Origin: Cupriavidus sp. P-10
GTDB taxonomy: Bacteria; Pseudomonadota; Gammaproteobacteria; Burkholderiales; Burkholderiaceae
DNA: 64,000 nucleotides
Direction: 5' to 3'
Assembly: GCF_003402535.2 (NCBI RefSeq)
Contig: NZ_AP025171.1
Coordinates: 1,178,001-1,242,000, forward strand
This document shows positions 19,039-27,595 of this stretch, one piece after another. The position numbers and the translations under genes are program-made. The notes under the pieces were generated by a model. That model was not told the origin of the DNA and made no database searches. It worked only from the letters and a program-made list of their open reading frames with translations. Each line of letters begins with the position of its first letter. Position 1 is the first letter of the stretch.

Positions 19039-20466
19039 ATGTTGTCGTTCAGGAAGACAGCTGGAAGCATTGACATACCGAGTCCGACGAAGGTCGGTCG
19101 GGAGACGGCTGCGCAGGATGTGGCAGGGCCGGTCGTACCCGAGCAGGCCAGCATCGAGCAGATTGCCAGGCATCGGCGCATCCTTCTTCTGCAAGGGCCG
19201 AACGGACCGTTCTTCTCGCGGCTGCGCGATCTGCTTGTCGGGAAAGGTAGCCAGGTCACCAAGGTCAACTTCAATGGTGGCGACGACTTCTTCTACCGGG
19301 CGGGAGACATCGTCCGTTTCACGCAGCCGATGGTGCTGTGGGAATCGTTCCTGCGCAGCTTGCTGGCGCAGCGTCGCATCGATGCGATCGTCGTGTTTGG
19401 GACCAGCCGGCGTCAGCACCGCATTGCGGCTCGCGTGGCGGAGGAACAGGGCATCGCCTTCTGGGCGTTCGAAGAGGGTTATGTGCGGCCGGACTACGTC
19501 ACGCTGGAGCGCGGTGGCGTCAATGCGGATTCTCCTCTTGCGCCGTTGGCGATGGGAGATGTTCCCAAGGTGGCCGTTCCTTCCAGGCCGCGCAAATTCC
19601 GGCACTCATTCCGCAAGATGGCACTGCACTCGTTCTGGTACTTTGCCGGCGGTATGGCGGAAGCGCGTCGCTATCCTCACTACCAGCATCACAAGCCGAT
19701 CGGCATACATGAACTGGGTCGATGGATTCGGGCGGCATTCCGCAAGCAGCTCTATCGCTGGCAGGAGCGAGAGCTTCGCGAGCAGCTATTGGCAAGCGAG
19801 CATCCCCATTTCTTCCTCGCGCCGCTGCAGGTCTACAACGACAGCCAGATCCGCGTACATAGCCCATGGCGGCGTATTGAAGACTTTATCGAGTGGACGA
19901 TCTTTTCGTTCGCCGAGCATGCGCCCGCCGACAGCGTATTGGTGTTCAAGCATCATCCGATGGATCGCGGGCATACGGACTACGCTGCGACCATCGAGGC
20001 ATGCGCGGCGCGCTTCGGTGCGAGTGGACGCATTCTTTATATTCACGATGCGCACCTGCCATCGCTGCTGCACCGATGCATGGGACTGGTGACCGTCAAC
20101 TCGACCACCGGGCTGCAAGCCCTCTTTCACCGCGTACCGGTGATTGCGCTCGGCCGCTGCTTCTACGCCAAGCCGGGATTGACGTACCAGGGGCCGCTCG
20201 ACGCGTTCTGGAACGATCCGGGCTCGGTGGACATGAATATCTTTACGCGATTCAGGAATTACCTGATCCATGTCTCGCAGATCAATTCGTCGTTTTATGC
20301 CGACGACATGCTGGTGCCGGTTCCTGAGCGGCGGCGCTGGAATGTGCAACGGCGGCGCCTGGCACGTGCGCTCTTTGCTGTTGGCCTCGTCACGGCAGAT
20401 GCCTATAGCGGAAGAGCGTGGGACTTTACCGTGACGGTCAATGTGCTGGCCGCGCTGCTGGGGTAA
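19039..20466 (+). CDS. kpsS: Capsule linker-initiating Kdo transferase KpsS
   Basis: A 475-aa protein of the KpsS/LipB family, which adds the first Kdo to the lysophosphatidylglycerol anchor of group 2 capsules. Motifs: LLQGPNGPFFSRL, FNGGDDFFY, AFEEGYVRPDYVTLE, FKHHPMDRGHTDY, LYIHDAHLPSLL and TVNSTTGLQALFHRVPVIALG. ATG 19039 follows a GGGG-rich ribosome binding site; about 65 bp separate it from kpsC. It is the last classical gene of the capsule operon. Confidence 0.92.
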   Translation: MLSFRKTAGSIDIPSPTKVGRETAAQDVAGPVVPEQASIEQIARHRRILLLQGPNGPFFSRLRDLLVGKGSQVTKVNFNGGDDFFYRAGDIVRFTQPMVLWESFLRSLLAQRRIDAIVVFGTSRRQHRIAARVAEEQGIAFWAFEEGYVRPDYVTLERGGVNADSPLAPLAMGDVPKVAVPSRPRKFRHSFRKMALHSFWYFAGGMAEARRYPHYQHHKPIGIHELGRWIRAAFRKQLYRWQERELREQLLASEHPHFFLAPLQVYNDSQIRVHSPWRRIEDFIEWTIFSFAEHAPADSVLVFKHHPMDRGHTDYAATIEACAARFGASGRILYIHDAHLPSLLHRCMGLVTVNSTTGLQALFHRVPVIALGRCFYAKPGLTYQGPLDAFWNDPGSVDMNIFTRFRNYLIHVSQINSSFYADDMLVPVPERRRWNVQRRRLARALFAVGLVTADAYSGRAWDFTVTVNVLAALLG

Positions 20467-20496
20467 GCAGAGACGCTACCCCCGATGGCGCCTCGT

Positions 20497-20592
20497 TTAA
20501 ATGTGCTCATCATTCAAATCCTGGGCGGCGGATTCAATAACGGCTGCGGTCAGGGAAGCTACAGACAGCAAAACAAGACTGATGGTCAGCAT
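20497..20592 (-). CDS. Possible 31-aa membrane peptide
   Basis: On the minus strand an ATG at 20592 opens a 31-codon frame preceded by AAAGGACT at good spacing. The peptide has a hydrophobic N-terminal half (MLTISLVLLSVASLTAAVI) and an acidic tail (DLNDEHI), a layout typical of small bitopic membrane proteins. No family is recognised. It faces the end of kpsS. The evidence is the ribosome binding site plus the composition only. Confidence 0.35.
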   Translation of the reverse strand: MLTISLVLLSVASLTAAVIESAAQDLNDEHI

Positions 20593-20952
20593 GCTAGTCC
20601 TTTATTCGAGCCGGCACGGGCTATGGTGTATTCAACGACCGATAGGGTCGGATACAAATAGGAGGAAACCCGCATGTGCTTGGTTGTCCGGTATTGAGCG
20701 TTGGATCGAGCCGGACGCGATCTCATGTGAGTCCTGGTCAACCCTGTGTTTCAAAACTACAACAATGCAAACGGTAACACCGGCTCGCTTGATTGCTCCG
20801 CTGGCTGACGCACTGATATAGAGGCTGTCTCTCGTTATACTACTGGGCGCTGGCTCGCCAGCGCCAGGTGTCCTTTCGACACGGCAGGCTGGCCTGCCAC
20901 CGGCGCCCCCCGCCCCAAACGCCCCCAATCATCAATCTCGCCCCCCGCAGTC
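20593..20952. other. Intergenic region between kpsS and the next gene
   Basis: No gene supported. It contains a perfect 8-bp-stem hairpin at 20846-20865 (GGCGCTGG, loop CTCG, CCAGCGCC) without a following T-run, so it is not a clear terminator. A 7-codon frame near 20673 has a strong AGGAGG-like site before it but no downstream partner. The promoter of the following small membrane gene probably lies here. Confidence 0.4.
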
Positions 20953-21294
20953 ATGAGAGAACGCATCGCCGGCTTCCTGCTGATGGTCTTTATCGTTCCG
21001 CTAGCCGTCCTCGGATACCTGCTGATCGTCTACATCGGCTTCTTTGGCAAAACCGAACGCGGCCGTGCCGGCGTGCGCGCGCTGGACCATTTCGTCAATG
21101 CGACCCTGCTCAATGGCTATGCCTGGGAGTCGGTGTCGTCGCACGCCTGGCGCGAGCAGCACCGCTGGTGGGCGCGCTTCATCATCTGGTTTACTGACAA
21201 GTTCCAGAAGGACCATTGCCGCCGGGCGAACAAGCGCGAGCAGCCGGTCGTCGATCTGGTGCTGAAAAAGAATCTGCACCACCGGACTCAGTGA
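20953..21294 (+). CDS. Small membrane protein of unknown function
   Basis: A 113-aa product with one strong N-terminal hydrophobic segment (about residues 5-29, GFLLMVFIVPLAVLGYLLIV) and a basic, Trp-rich cytoplasmic or periplasmic tail (HAWREQHRWWARFIIWF). No family recognised. Its stop overlaps the next start as TGATG, so it is coupled to the hydrolase-like gene that follows and may be its membrane partner. Confidence 0.65.
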   Translation: MRERIAGFLLMVFIVPLAVLGYLLIVYIGFFGKTERGRAGVRALDHFVNATLLNGYAWESVSSHAWREQHRWWARFIIWFTDKFQKDHCRRANKREQPVVDLVLKKNLHHRTQ

Positions 21295-22472
21295 TGAGTG
21301 CAGCGATTCAGCAGAAATCTTCGCCTGTCCGGACGGGCGAAGTAAAGCATCGCAAGGTCTACTACGTCAGTGGTTTCGACCCTCGGGGCGCGGCTTACTA
21401 TCACCGCTTGTATCGCGAGGAATCCGCCAAGCAAGCTGTCCATCATGGCGGCGCGGTCACGGTAGGCAAGAGATCCCGGCTGGGCGAGCATGTGAGCGGC
21501 TGGAATGTCGATGGCGAGTGGGATGGCCATGTGGTATCAACGCAATACCAGTTCCTGCATTGGGACGACCTGGTGCGCAGACACTGGGAACCGAGCTTGT
21601 GGCGGTTAGTGCTGTCGGCGCTGACCACCTATGGCCGCTATATCGGATGCGGTGCATTCGGGTCCTTGAGCAGCACGTTTCGCGGTCCTTTCTATAGCGC
21701 ACTGTATCCGTTGGCTTACCTGGCGCTGCTGATGTTGCTGGCGGCGGGATGCGCCGTCGGTGTCAAGGCGCTGATCGGCATCGGCGGAGCAAATGCCTGG
21801 CTCGCATGGGCGGGCGGCATTTCCGTCGGTGTTGGTTTGTTTAGCGGCGGCATTGCGCTGGCGAACCGGCTAGCGGTGTTCTGGCTGCTGCAAATCTATC
21901 GCTTCGTGCCGCGGTGGGGTGAGCGTGAGCCGGAAGATATCAAGGCGCGAATCGATACCTTTGCTGACTGGATTCGGAAGGACCTGAAGACATCGGATTG
22001 CGATGAAGCATTGGTAGTCGGCCACAGCGTTGGCTCGATCGTCAGCGTCGCGCTGGCTGCGAAGCTGACGGAAGCGCTATCCTCTGCGCAGCGGCGCCGC
22101 GTTACGCTAATCACTCTCGGACAGTGCATCCCGCTGCTCAGCCTGATGCCTTCAGCCAAAGCCTTCCACCAGGACCTGCGGCGCCTGTCCGAAGAGCAGG
22201 ACATGCAATGGCTCGACATGAACGCGCGCGCCGATTCGCTCTGTTTCTCGCAGGCAAATCCGCTCGACATTTCCGGCATCGAGGGTGCCAGGGTCGGGCG
22301 TCCGACCCAGCAAGTGGTGCGTCCGTTCCGCATGTTCAGCAAGCAGGACTATGCGCGCATGAAGCGCAGCAAGCAGCGCCTGCATTTCCAGTACCTGATG
22401 GCAAGCGCCTTGCCGAATGAGTACGACTATTTTCGGATGACGGCCGGACCGAGCCGTATCCAGCCATATTGA
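21294..22472 (+). CDS. Membrane-associated serine-hydrolase-like protein
   Basis: A 392-aa protein. Two hydrophobic segments around residues 135-215 (LYPLAYLALLMLLAAGCAVG; AWAGGISVGVGLFSGG) suggest membrane insertion. C-terminal to them lies an alpha/beta-hydrolase elbow, VVGHSVGSIVSVALAAKL, with Ser in GxSxG, followed by LITLGQCIPLLSL as in lipase-like folds. ATG 21294 overlaps the preceding stop; the frame is open further upstream but that part is inside the previous gene. It is followed 16 bp later by a cytochrome P450, so the pair may modify a lipid. Substrate unknown. Confidence 0.65.
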   Translation: MSAAIQQKSSPVRTGEVKHRKVYYVSGFDPRGAAYYHRLYREESAKQAVHHGGAVTVGKRSRLGEHVSGWNVDGEWDGHVVSTQYQFLHWDDLVRRHWEPSLWRLVLSALTTYGRYIGCGAFGSLSSTFRGPFYSALYPLAYLALLMLLAAGCAVGVKALIGIGGANAWLAWAGGISVGVGLFSGGIALANRLAVFWLLQIYRFVPRWGEREPEDIKARIDTFADWIRKDLKTSDCDEALVVGHSVGSIVSVALAAKLTEALSSAQRRRVTLITLGQCIPLLSLMPSAKAFHQDLRRLSEEQDMQWLDMNARADSLCFSQANPLDISGIEGARVGRPTQQVVRPFRMFSKQDYARMKRSKQRLHFQYLMASALPNEYDYFRMTAGPSRIQPY

Positions 22473-22488
22473 ATCCGCTTCCATTGCA

Positions 22489-23850
22489 ATGAATTTCCAG
22501 CCGCCTTATCCCAAGCCGCACACGCGCAAGAGTTCGTTCCTGTTGCGCTTCCTGCGTGGCTGGAACTCGTGGATCGATGTGCTGTTCGAGCGCAGCTATT
22601 CGATGAAGATGGGCAAGATCTCGCAGCCCGGCATGGACATCTTCATGGTGAACGATGCCGACTGGGTGCGCAAGATCCTGGGCGACACGCATGAGTATCC
22701 CAAGCACAAGCTGATGCACCGGATGCTGGAGCCGCTGCTCGGTACCAGCATTTTCACGACCAACGGCAAGGTGTGGGAGCGGCAGCGCCGGCTTGTGGAG
22801 CCCGCGTTCGCGCAGGCGCGGCTGAAGCTGGTGTTCTCGCTGATGGCCGATTCGGTGGCAGGCATGATCCGGCGGCTGGATGCGGCGGCGGACGGGCAAT
22901 CGTACGAAGTGGATGGCGAGATGACGTACGTGACCGCCGACATCATTTTCCGGACGATCCTGTCGGAAAACCTGGAGGAGTCCGCCGCCAGGGAGATATA
23001 CGACGCGTTCCTGGATTTCCAGCATCATGCGCAGCGCGCGATGATCCTGATGATCTATCGCCTGCCGCCGGTGTTGTCGGCGTGGAAGAGCAGGCGCGCG
23101 GCCAAAAAGATCCGTGTGATTCTGTCCGAGATCATCGCGCGGCGACTGGCTGAGCGTGACAGCGGGCAGGGGAACGCAAAGCAGGACATCCTGGCGGGCA
23201 TGATGGATGCGGTCGATCCGGTCAACGGGGATCGGTTCACCTATGAAGAACTGGTAGACCAGGTGTGCATGCTGTTCCTGGCCGGCCATGAGACGTCGGC
23301 GAGTGCGCTGACCTGGGCGCTTTACCTGCTCTCGCAATGCCCGCACCTGCAGGACAAGATGCTGGCGGAGATCCAGGAGGAGGTTGGTGAGCGAGATTTC
23401 GAGCTGAGCGACATCAAGAGTCTGCCGACGATCGGCAACGTGTTCCGCGAGACGCTGCGGTTGTATCCGCCGGTCGGGTTCTTCGTGCGCGAAGCGGCGC
23501 AGTCGCAATGCATTCGCGACAAGTCGGTGAAGGAGGGCTCGCCGATTCTGATTTCGCCGTGGCTTCTGCACCGGCATCGCACGTTGTGGGAGCGGCCGGA
23601 CGAATTCGATCCCGACCGCTTCGATACGCAGGCTGGCAAGGAGTCGTCGAAGTGTGCGTATATCCCGTTCAGCAAGGGACCGCGCGTATGCATCGGCGCT
23701 GCCTACGCGACGCAGGAAGCGGTGCTGATCCTCGCCAGCATCGTGCGCCGCTATCGTGTCGAAGCCGATCCTGGCCATGTGCCCAAAGTGGTTGGGCGCG
23801 TGACGATCCGATCGGGCAACGGTGTCCGGGTCCGCCTGCACCGCCGCTGA
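22489..23850 (+). CDS. Cytochrome P450
   Basis: A 453-aa haem monooxygenase. Signature motifs are intact: I-helix AGHETSASALTW (oxygen activation), K-helix ETLRLYPP (ExxR), the FDPDRF region, and the haem-binding loop FSKGPRVCIG with the cysteine ligand. There is no N-terminal membrane anchor, so it is soluble as usual for bacteria; the redox partner is not encoded in the window. It lies 16 bp after the hydrolase-like gene and is convergent with the next gene (10-bp gap). Position suggests oxidation of a fatty acid or lipid related to the envelope, but this is inference; the P450 family cannot be assigned by eye. Confidence 0.93.
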   Translation: MNFQPPYPKPHTRKSSFLLRFLRGWNSWIDVLFERSYSMKMGKISQPGMDIFMVNDADWVRKILGDTHEYPKHKLMHRMLEPLLGTSIFTTNGKVWERQRRLVEPAFAQARLKLVFSLMADSVAGMIRRLDAAADGQSYEVDGEMTYVTADIIFRTILSENLEESAAREIYDAFLDFQHHAQRAMILMIYRLPPVLSAWKSRRAAKKIRVILSEIIARRLAERDSGQGNAKQDILAGMMDAVDPVNGDRFTYEELVDQVCMLFLAGHETSASALTWALYLLSQCPHLQDKMLAEIQEEVGERDFELSDIKSLPTIGNVFRETLRLYPPVGFFVREAAQSQCIRDKSVKEGSPILISPWLLHRHRTLWERPDEFDPDRFDTQAGKESSKCAYIPFSKGPRVCIGAAYATQEAVLILASIVRRYRVEADPGHVPKVVGRVTIRSGNGVRVRLHRR

Positions 23851-23860
23851 CCGGAGCCCG

Positions 23861-24913
23861 TCAGAACCCGCTGATGCGCAGCCCGATCGCAAACAAGGCA
23901 TACGACCGGTCAAGCCGGCTCGCCGTGACCGGGTTATAAAGCATCGGCACATATCCCATCAGGCTGTTCTGCGCGCCCTGGCCGCGCACGAATATGTCTA
24001 CGTAGCGGTTGATCGCGTACGAGGCCTGCAGCAGGATGGTCTGGTTGAACTGCGACTTGGGAGCGCCGTAGGCGGTATAGCGGTCGTCCAGTTCACGGAA
24101 AAAGTACTGCGCGTGGTAGCCGGCCACCAGGCTCCACGCCCCATAGCGCCACCGCCATGAACCGCCGGCACTGATGAACGCGCCGTCGTCATTGAAGCCA
24201 TCGCCCGCGTCCATGCCGATCTGCCCGGCGTTCATGCGAAAGCCACCGGTGGAGATCGACGCGCGTCCGACCCGGCACGGTGCAGCAAGCGTGCCGATGG
24301 CCATGTTGTCCGCGCTGACCCTGACGTTGTAGAGGCAGGAGCCCTGTTTCAGTGTGCCCTGGATATCGCCGGCGCGAACCCAGCTGTAGCCGGCGCTGAA
24401 AAAGCCTGTCAGGAAGTGATTGGTCCAGGGTTGGCCTGTGTAGATTACGTCGGCCTGCACTTGCGTATCGTTCGGATGCGCGATGGTGAAATCGGCGATC
24501 TTGCCGGAGCCGGTCGACCCAGTCTTGCTCAGGCTGCCGGTGTAGTTGCCCCACGCGGACAGGCGCAAGGTCAGCTTCCGGCCTGCATCGGGCGTCGTGA
24601 TCAGGCCATAGCTGGTGGATGCAAGCCAGCTGTCGATGCCGGCGGAATCGTCGCCATAGGTGACGTTCCGGCGCCAGTATCCGGCCTCCAGCGACCACGC
24701 GGGCGATAGCTTGTAGCCTGTGCGGAAATGCCCGCCCTGGTAATGGCCACCTGAGTCATAGGCAGTTTCAGCAAAAAATCCCCGCGCTGCCGGAACCACC
24801 GGTTCCGCGCTCAGCAGCGCATCCTCCATGGCGCCGTGCGCCATTCCCCATGGCGCCAGCATCATGGCGCCGAGACAGATTGCAGTGAGCCTGCGCTGCG
24901 TGTTGGCGCCCAT
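23861..24913 (-). CDS. Outer-membrane beta-barrel protein of unknown function
   Basis: A 350-aa protein with a Sec signal (MGANTQRRLTAICLGAMMLA, cleavage near AHGA), many alternating-hydrophobicity strands (for example FFAETAYDSGGHYQGGHF, WSLEAGYWRRN, IDIFVRGQG-like repeats) and a C-terminal phenylalanine (GLRISGF), the usual barrel-assembly signal of outer-membrane proteins. Two cysteines lie in a probable loop. Family not recognised; it could be a small-molecule porin. It faces the P450 gene and diverges from the padR-like gene. Confidence 0.7.
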   Translation of the reverse strand: MGANTQRRLTAICLGAMMLAPWGMAHGAMEDALLSAEPVVPAARGFFAETAYDSGGHYQGGHFRTGYKLSPAWSLEAGYWRRNVTYGDDSAGIDSWLASTSYGLITTPDAGRKLTLRLSAWGNYTGSLSKTGSTGSGKIADFTIAHPNDTQVQADVIYTGQPWTNHFLTGFFSAGYSWVRAGDIQGTLKQGSCLYNVRVSADNMAIGTLAAPCRVGRASISTGGFRMNAGQIGMDAGDGFNDDGAFISAGGSWRWRYGAWSLVAGYHAQYFFRELDDRYTAYGAPKSQFNQTILLQASYAINRYVDIFVRGQGAQNSLMGYVPMLYNPVTASRLDRSYALFAIGLRISGF

Positions 24914-25083
24914 GTTGTCTCCCCGGTAGGACTTGTTGTTCTTGAATCCACCTTTGGTTGGCTGCCGCAGCGTCTGTGGCGTCGCTGGCGCTAAGTGAAT
25001 GGTGGAAAGCGGGGTGGCGATTCACAACCTGTGTTGGTGCGCTAAGGCACCGATGTGGCGCACGCGCCGACCGATCTCCGGGG

Positions 25084-25114
25084 TTGACTTTAGATCGTAC
25101 GATATATATCTTAC
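25084..25114 (+). promoter_or_regulatory. Promoter with overlapping PadR/YqjI-type operator
   Basis: TTGACT (25084-25089) and TATCTT (25107-25112) are spaced 17 bp, fitting a sigma-70 promoter for the regulator gene. The -10 lies inside an 18-bp near-perfect inverted repeat at 25097-25114, GTACGATATATATCTTAC (16 of 18 symmetric). GATATATATC-like palindromes are of the kind bound by PadR regulators, so this suits autorepression. A further GATATAC sits at 25127-25133, and GGAGAGA (25134-25140) precedes the ATG at 25144. Confidence 0.7.
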
Positions 25115-25143
25115 GATATGTCTAGCGATATACGGAGAGACTT

Positions 25144-25842
25144 ATGCGCCACCAGTTCCAGCACAAAAGCCACCAATACGCCGTACACGGCGGGCCGCAC
25201 GAGGCGTCCATGCGCCTCGCTCCGCACCTAATGCGCCATGCCATGGGCCGAGGTGGTGCGGGTTTCTGGGGCCATCGGGACGACGACAGCTTCAGTGGCG
25301 ACGGCCCTGGCGGCTTCGACAACGAAGGCTGGCGGCGCGGCCGCAAGTTCAGCGCCGACGACCTGCAGCTGCTGTTGCTCAGCCTGCTCGAAGAAAAGCC
25401 GAGCCACGGTTATGAGCTGATCAAGGCGCTGGAGACCCGCACCAACGGCTTCTACAAGCCAAGCCCAGGCGTGGTCTACCCCGCGCTGACTTACCTGGAA
25501 GAAGTCGGCTACGCCACCGTCGACACCGAGGGCAACAAGAAGCGCTACCAGCTGTCTGAATCCGGCAAGGCGCATCTTGCCGCCAACCGCGAGCGTGTCG
25601 ATGTGATGGTGGCCAAGCTGCGTCACGTCGCCCGCAAGATGGAGTGGATGCGCCGGGCCATGAGCGGCGAGCCGCAGCCGGAACCGGAGCAAGGCGGCTG
25701 GCTGCCCGAGCTGATGCAGGCGCGTGCCGCGATCAAGCGTGCGATGGTGATGCGTAGCGAAGCCGGCGCGGACGAGCAGCGCCGCATTGCCGCGATCCTG
25801 ATGCGCGCCGCAGCCGAGATCGAAGCCGGCCCTCAGGCCTGA
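25144..25842 (+). CDS. His-rich PadR-family regulator, YqjI-like
   Basis: A 232-aa transcription regulator. The N-terminal ~50 residues are rich in histidine (HQFQHKSHQYAVHGGPHE and several more), then Gly/Asp-rich; this extension matches E. coli YqjI, where it binds nickel. The PadR winged-helix domain occupies about residues 70-150 (DLQLLLLSLLEEKPSHGYEL, YKPSPGVVYPALTYLEEVGY, KKRYQLSESGKAHL). ATG 25144 has GGAGAGA three bases upstream. It is followed by a siderophore-interacting-type reductase, the same partner as YqjI-YqjH, so it probably represses itself and that gene until nickel is abundant. Confidence 0.85.
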   Translation: MRHQFQHKSHQYAVHGGPHEASMRLAPHLMRHAMGRGGAGFWGHRDDDSFSGDGPGGFDNEGWRRGRKFSADDLQLLLLSLLEEKPSHGYELIKALETRTNGFYKPSPGVVYPALTYLEEVGYATVDTEGNKKRYQLSESGKAHLAANRERVDVMVAKLRHVARKMEWMRRAMSGEPQPEPEQGGWLPELMQARAAIKRAMVMRSEAGADEQRRIAAILMRAAAEIEAGPQA

Positions 25843-25920
25843 ACCGTGGCGCTGACGCTGGCATCGGCCATCGGCACCCGAGCCCGGCAGGTGCCGGGCC
25901 CTCAACCAAGGAATTCCTCA

Positions 25921-26748
25921 ATGACTGCAAACGCCCCTGAAACCAACCGCGATCTTTCCGTGCAGCGCGTGCGCCATCCGCTGAAGATGCGACTGCTGCA
26001 AGTGGTGCGCACCACGCAGGTCACGCCGCAATTGCTGCGCGTGACGCTGGGCGGCGCCGAGCTGGAAGACTTTGTCTCGGCCTCGTTCGACGACCACGTG
26101 AAGGTGTTTTTCCCCGTGGACGGCGCCGACAAACCGGTGCTGCCGCAGGTCGGCCCGGACGGCATCAGCTTCCCCGAGGGCCAGCCGCGTCCGGCCGCGC
26201 GCGACTACACGCCGCGCCGCTATGACGCCGCCGCGAAGGAACTGGATATCGAATTCGTGCTGCACGGCGACGGGCCTGCGTCGACCTGGGCGGCGCAGGC
26301 GCGGCCGGGCCAGTACCTGGGCGTGGGCGGGCCGCGCGGCTCGTTCGTGGTGCCGACGGGCTTCGACTGGCATCTGCTGATCGGCGATGATACGGCGTTG
26401 CCCGCGGTGGGACGCCGGCTGGAAGAGTTGGGCGCGGCGTCGCGTGCCATCGTCGTCATGGAAGTGGGCGATGCGACCGCGCAGATCGCGCTGCCGAGCC
26501 GGGCCAATGTCGAGGTGCACTGGCTGCATCGCGGCGATGCCCCCGAGGGTAGCCTGCTGGAAGGGGCGCTGCGCCAGGTCACGCTGCCGCAGGGTGAAGG
26601 CTATGTCTGGGCGGCGGGAGAGGCGGCGGCGATGAAGGCCGTGCGCCAATACCTGGTCGGCGAGCGCGGCATCGACAAGAAGCGCATCCGCGCATCGGCC
26701 TACTGGAAGCGTGGAGACGCGGCGGTGCACGAGACGCTGGACGACTGA
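25921..26748 (+). CDS. Siderophore-interacting protein / ferric-chelate reductase, YqjH-like
   Basis: A 275-aa flavoreductase of the ViuB/YqjH family, which uses NADPH to reduce ferric chelates and release iron in the cytoplasm. The FAD-binding motif RDYTPRRYD (RxYTxR) and the C-terminal domain with LIGDDTALPAVGRRLEEL and YVWAAGEAAAMKAVRQYL are typical. ATG 25921 is preceded by AAGGAA; an in-frame upstream ATG lacks such a site. Same strand as the YqjI-like gene, 78 bp after it, likely one transcript. Confidence 0.9.
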   Translation: MTANAPETNRDLSVQRVRHPLKMRLLQVVRTTQVTPQLLRVTLGGAELEDFVSASFDDHVKVFFPVDGADKPVLPQVGPDGISFPEGQPRPAARDYTPRRYDAAAKELDIEFVLHGDGPASTWAAQARPGQYLGVGGPRGSFVVPTGFDWHLLIGDDTALPAVGRRLEELGAASRAIVVMEVGDATAQIALPSRANVEVHWLHRGDAPEGSLLEGALRQVTLPQGEGYVWAAGEAAAMKAVRQYLVGERGIDKKRIRASAYWKRGDAAVHETLDD

Positions 26749-26824
26749 GCCCGCCGGCGGACACGGTGTACGTGGACACGGCGTTGCCATAAGATAGCGG
26801 CATCGTCACAGCGGGAGGACTGCC

Positions 26825-27217
26825 ATGCTGCCTGCATCCAAGCGGTTGCGCATCATTGCCGCTGCCGCGGCATCCGTTGCCATGCTGGCCGCCTGTGCGC
26901 CGGACGCCGTGCGCAACCGCCAGGCCACCGACTTCAATGCCTATCTCGATTCGCTGCGGACCGCGTGCCCGAACATGATCGTCGGGACGAACAATATCAG
27001 CGAGTGGCTGCGCACCAGCGGCAGCCGCAGCGACGACGACTACGTCTACTGGCTGGACCAAACCTCGCGCCTGTACTACCAGCGCATCTCTGCGCAGCAG
27101 TACCGCGATTCCATCAGTGCGGCACTGGGTGGGCGCTCGGACGCGCCCGCCCTGGATTGCATCGTGCGCAACCTGCCGACTGACAGGCCAACCCACGTGC
27201 CGGGCGGCAGGCTGTAA
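26825..27217 (+). CDS. Small lipoprotein of unknown function
   Basis: A 130-aa product with a lipoprotein signal peptide: basic start (MLPASKRLR), hydrophobic core, lipobox LAAC with the cysteine near residue 23. A GGGAGG ribosome binding site precedes ATG 26825. The mature part is short with many Arg, Ser and Tyr residues and three more cysteines. Family not recognised. It ends the chromosomal-looking run before the mobile segment. Confidence 0.75.
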   Translation: MLPASKRLRIIAAAAASVAMLAACAPDAVRNRQATDFNAYLDSLRTACPNMIVGTNNISEWLRTSGSRSDDDYVYWLDQTSRLYYQRISAQQYRDSISAALGGRSDAPALDCIVRNLPTDRPTHVPGGRL

Positions 27218-27259
27218 GTGCATGTGACGGGCGCTGGGCCCTCGCATGCTCAGTTCTGA

Positions 27260-27505
27260 TTAGGTGGCTTTTTCCTCTGACCAAAAGGTCAGATCCACCG
27301 ACACACGGGTGCAGCCCAAGTCGCGTAGGTAATGCAAGGTGTGCTCAAGATTATCAAACCGGTGCGGCTCTTTTTTTCGCGAGCGCAGCCACTGGAAACC
27401 ATTGATACGCACATACCAACCTTCGCGTGCCGACAGCACTTCAACAAATTCCACCAAGTTGCGTGAAAGCAAAGCAACGAATTCCATTTCAAAGAGATCG
27501 GTCAT
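27260..27505 (-). CDS. Small hypothetical protein
   Basis: An 81-aa frame starting MTDLFEMEFVALLSRNLVEF. An AAGGAG site lies just upstream of ATG 27505; longer forms starting up to 27565 lack one. The product has mixed charge, Trp and Tyr residues, and no transmembrane segment. It sits about 90 bp downstream of the recombinase gene, same strand, so probably belongs to the mobile segment. Function unknown. Confidence 0.5.
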   Translation of the reverse strand: MTDLFEMEFVALLSRNLVEFVEVLSAREGWYVRINGFQWLRSRKKEPHRFDNLEHTLHYLRDLGCTRVSVDLTFWSEEKAT

Positions 27506-27595
27506 GTATTGCTCCTTGCCGAAATAGCTTCGGATAATGATAAAAATGAAGTCGATGCCGCGCATTGGATTTATATTGAGCGGCGTCTATCAATG

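Noticed and set aside
20673-20696. Seven-codon frame with a strong AGGAGG-like site
   Set aside because: No attenuator structure or amino acid bias that would make it a leader peptide, and no downstream gene within a useful distance.
20846-20865. Hairpin as terminator of the capsule operon
   Set aside because: Stem is perfect but there is no T-run on either side, and it lies 380 bp after kpsS.
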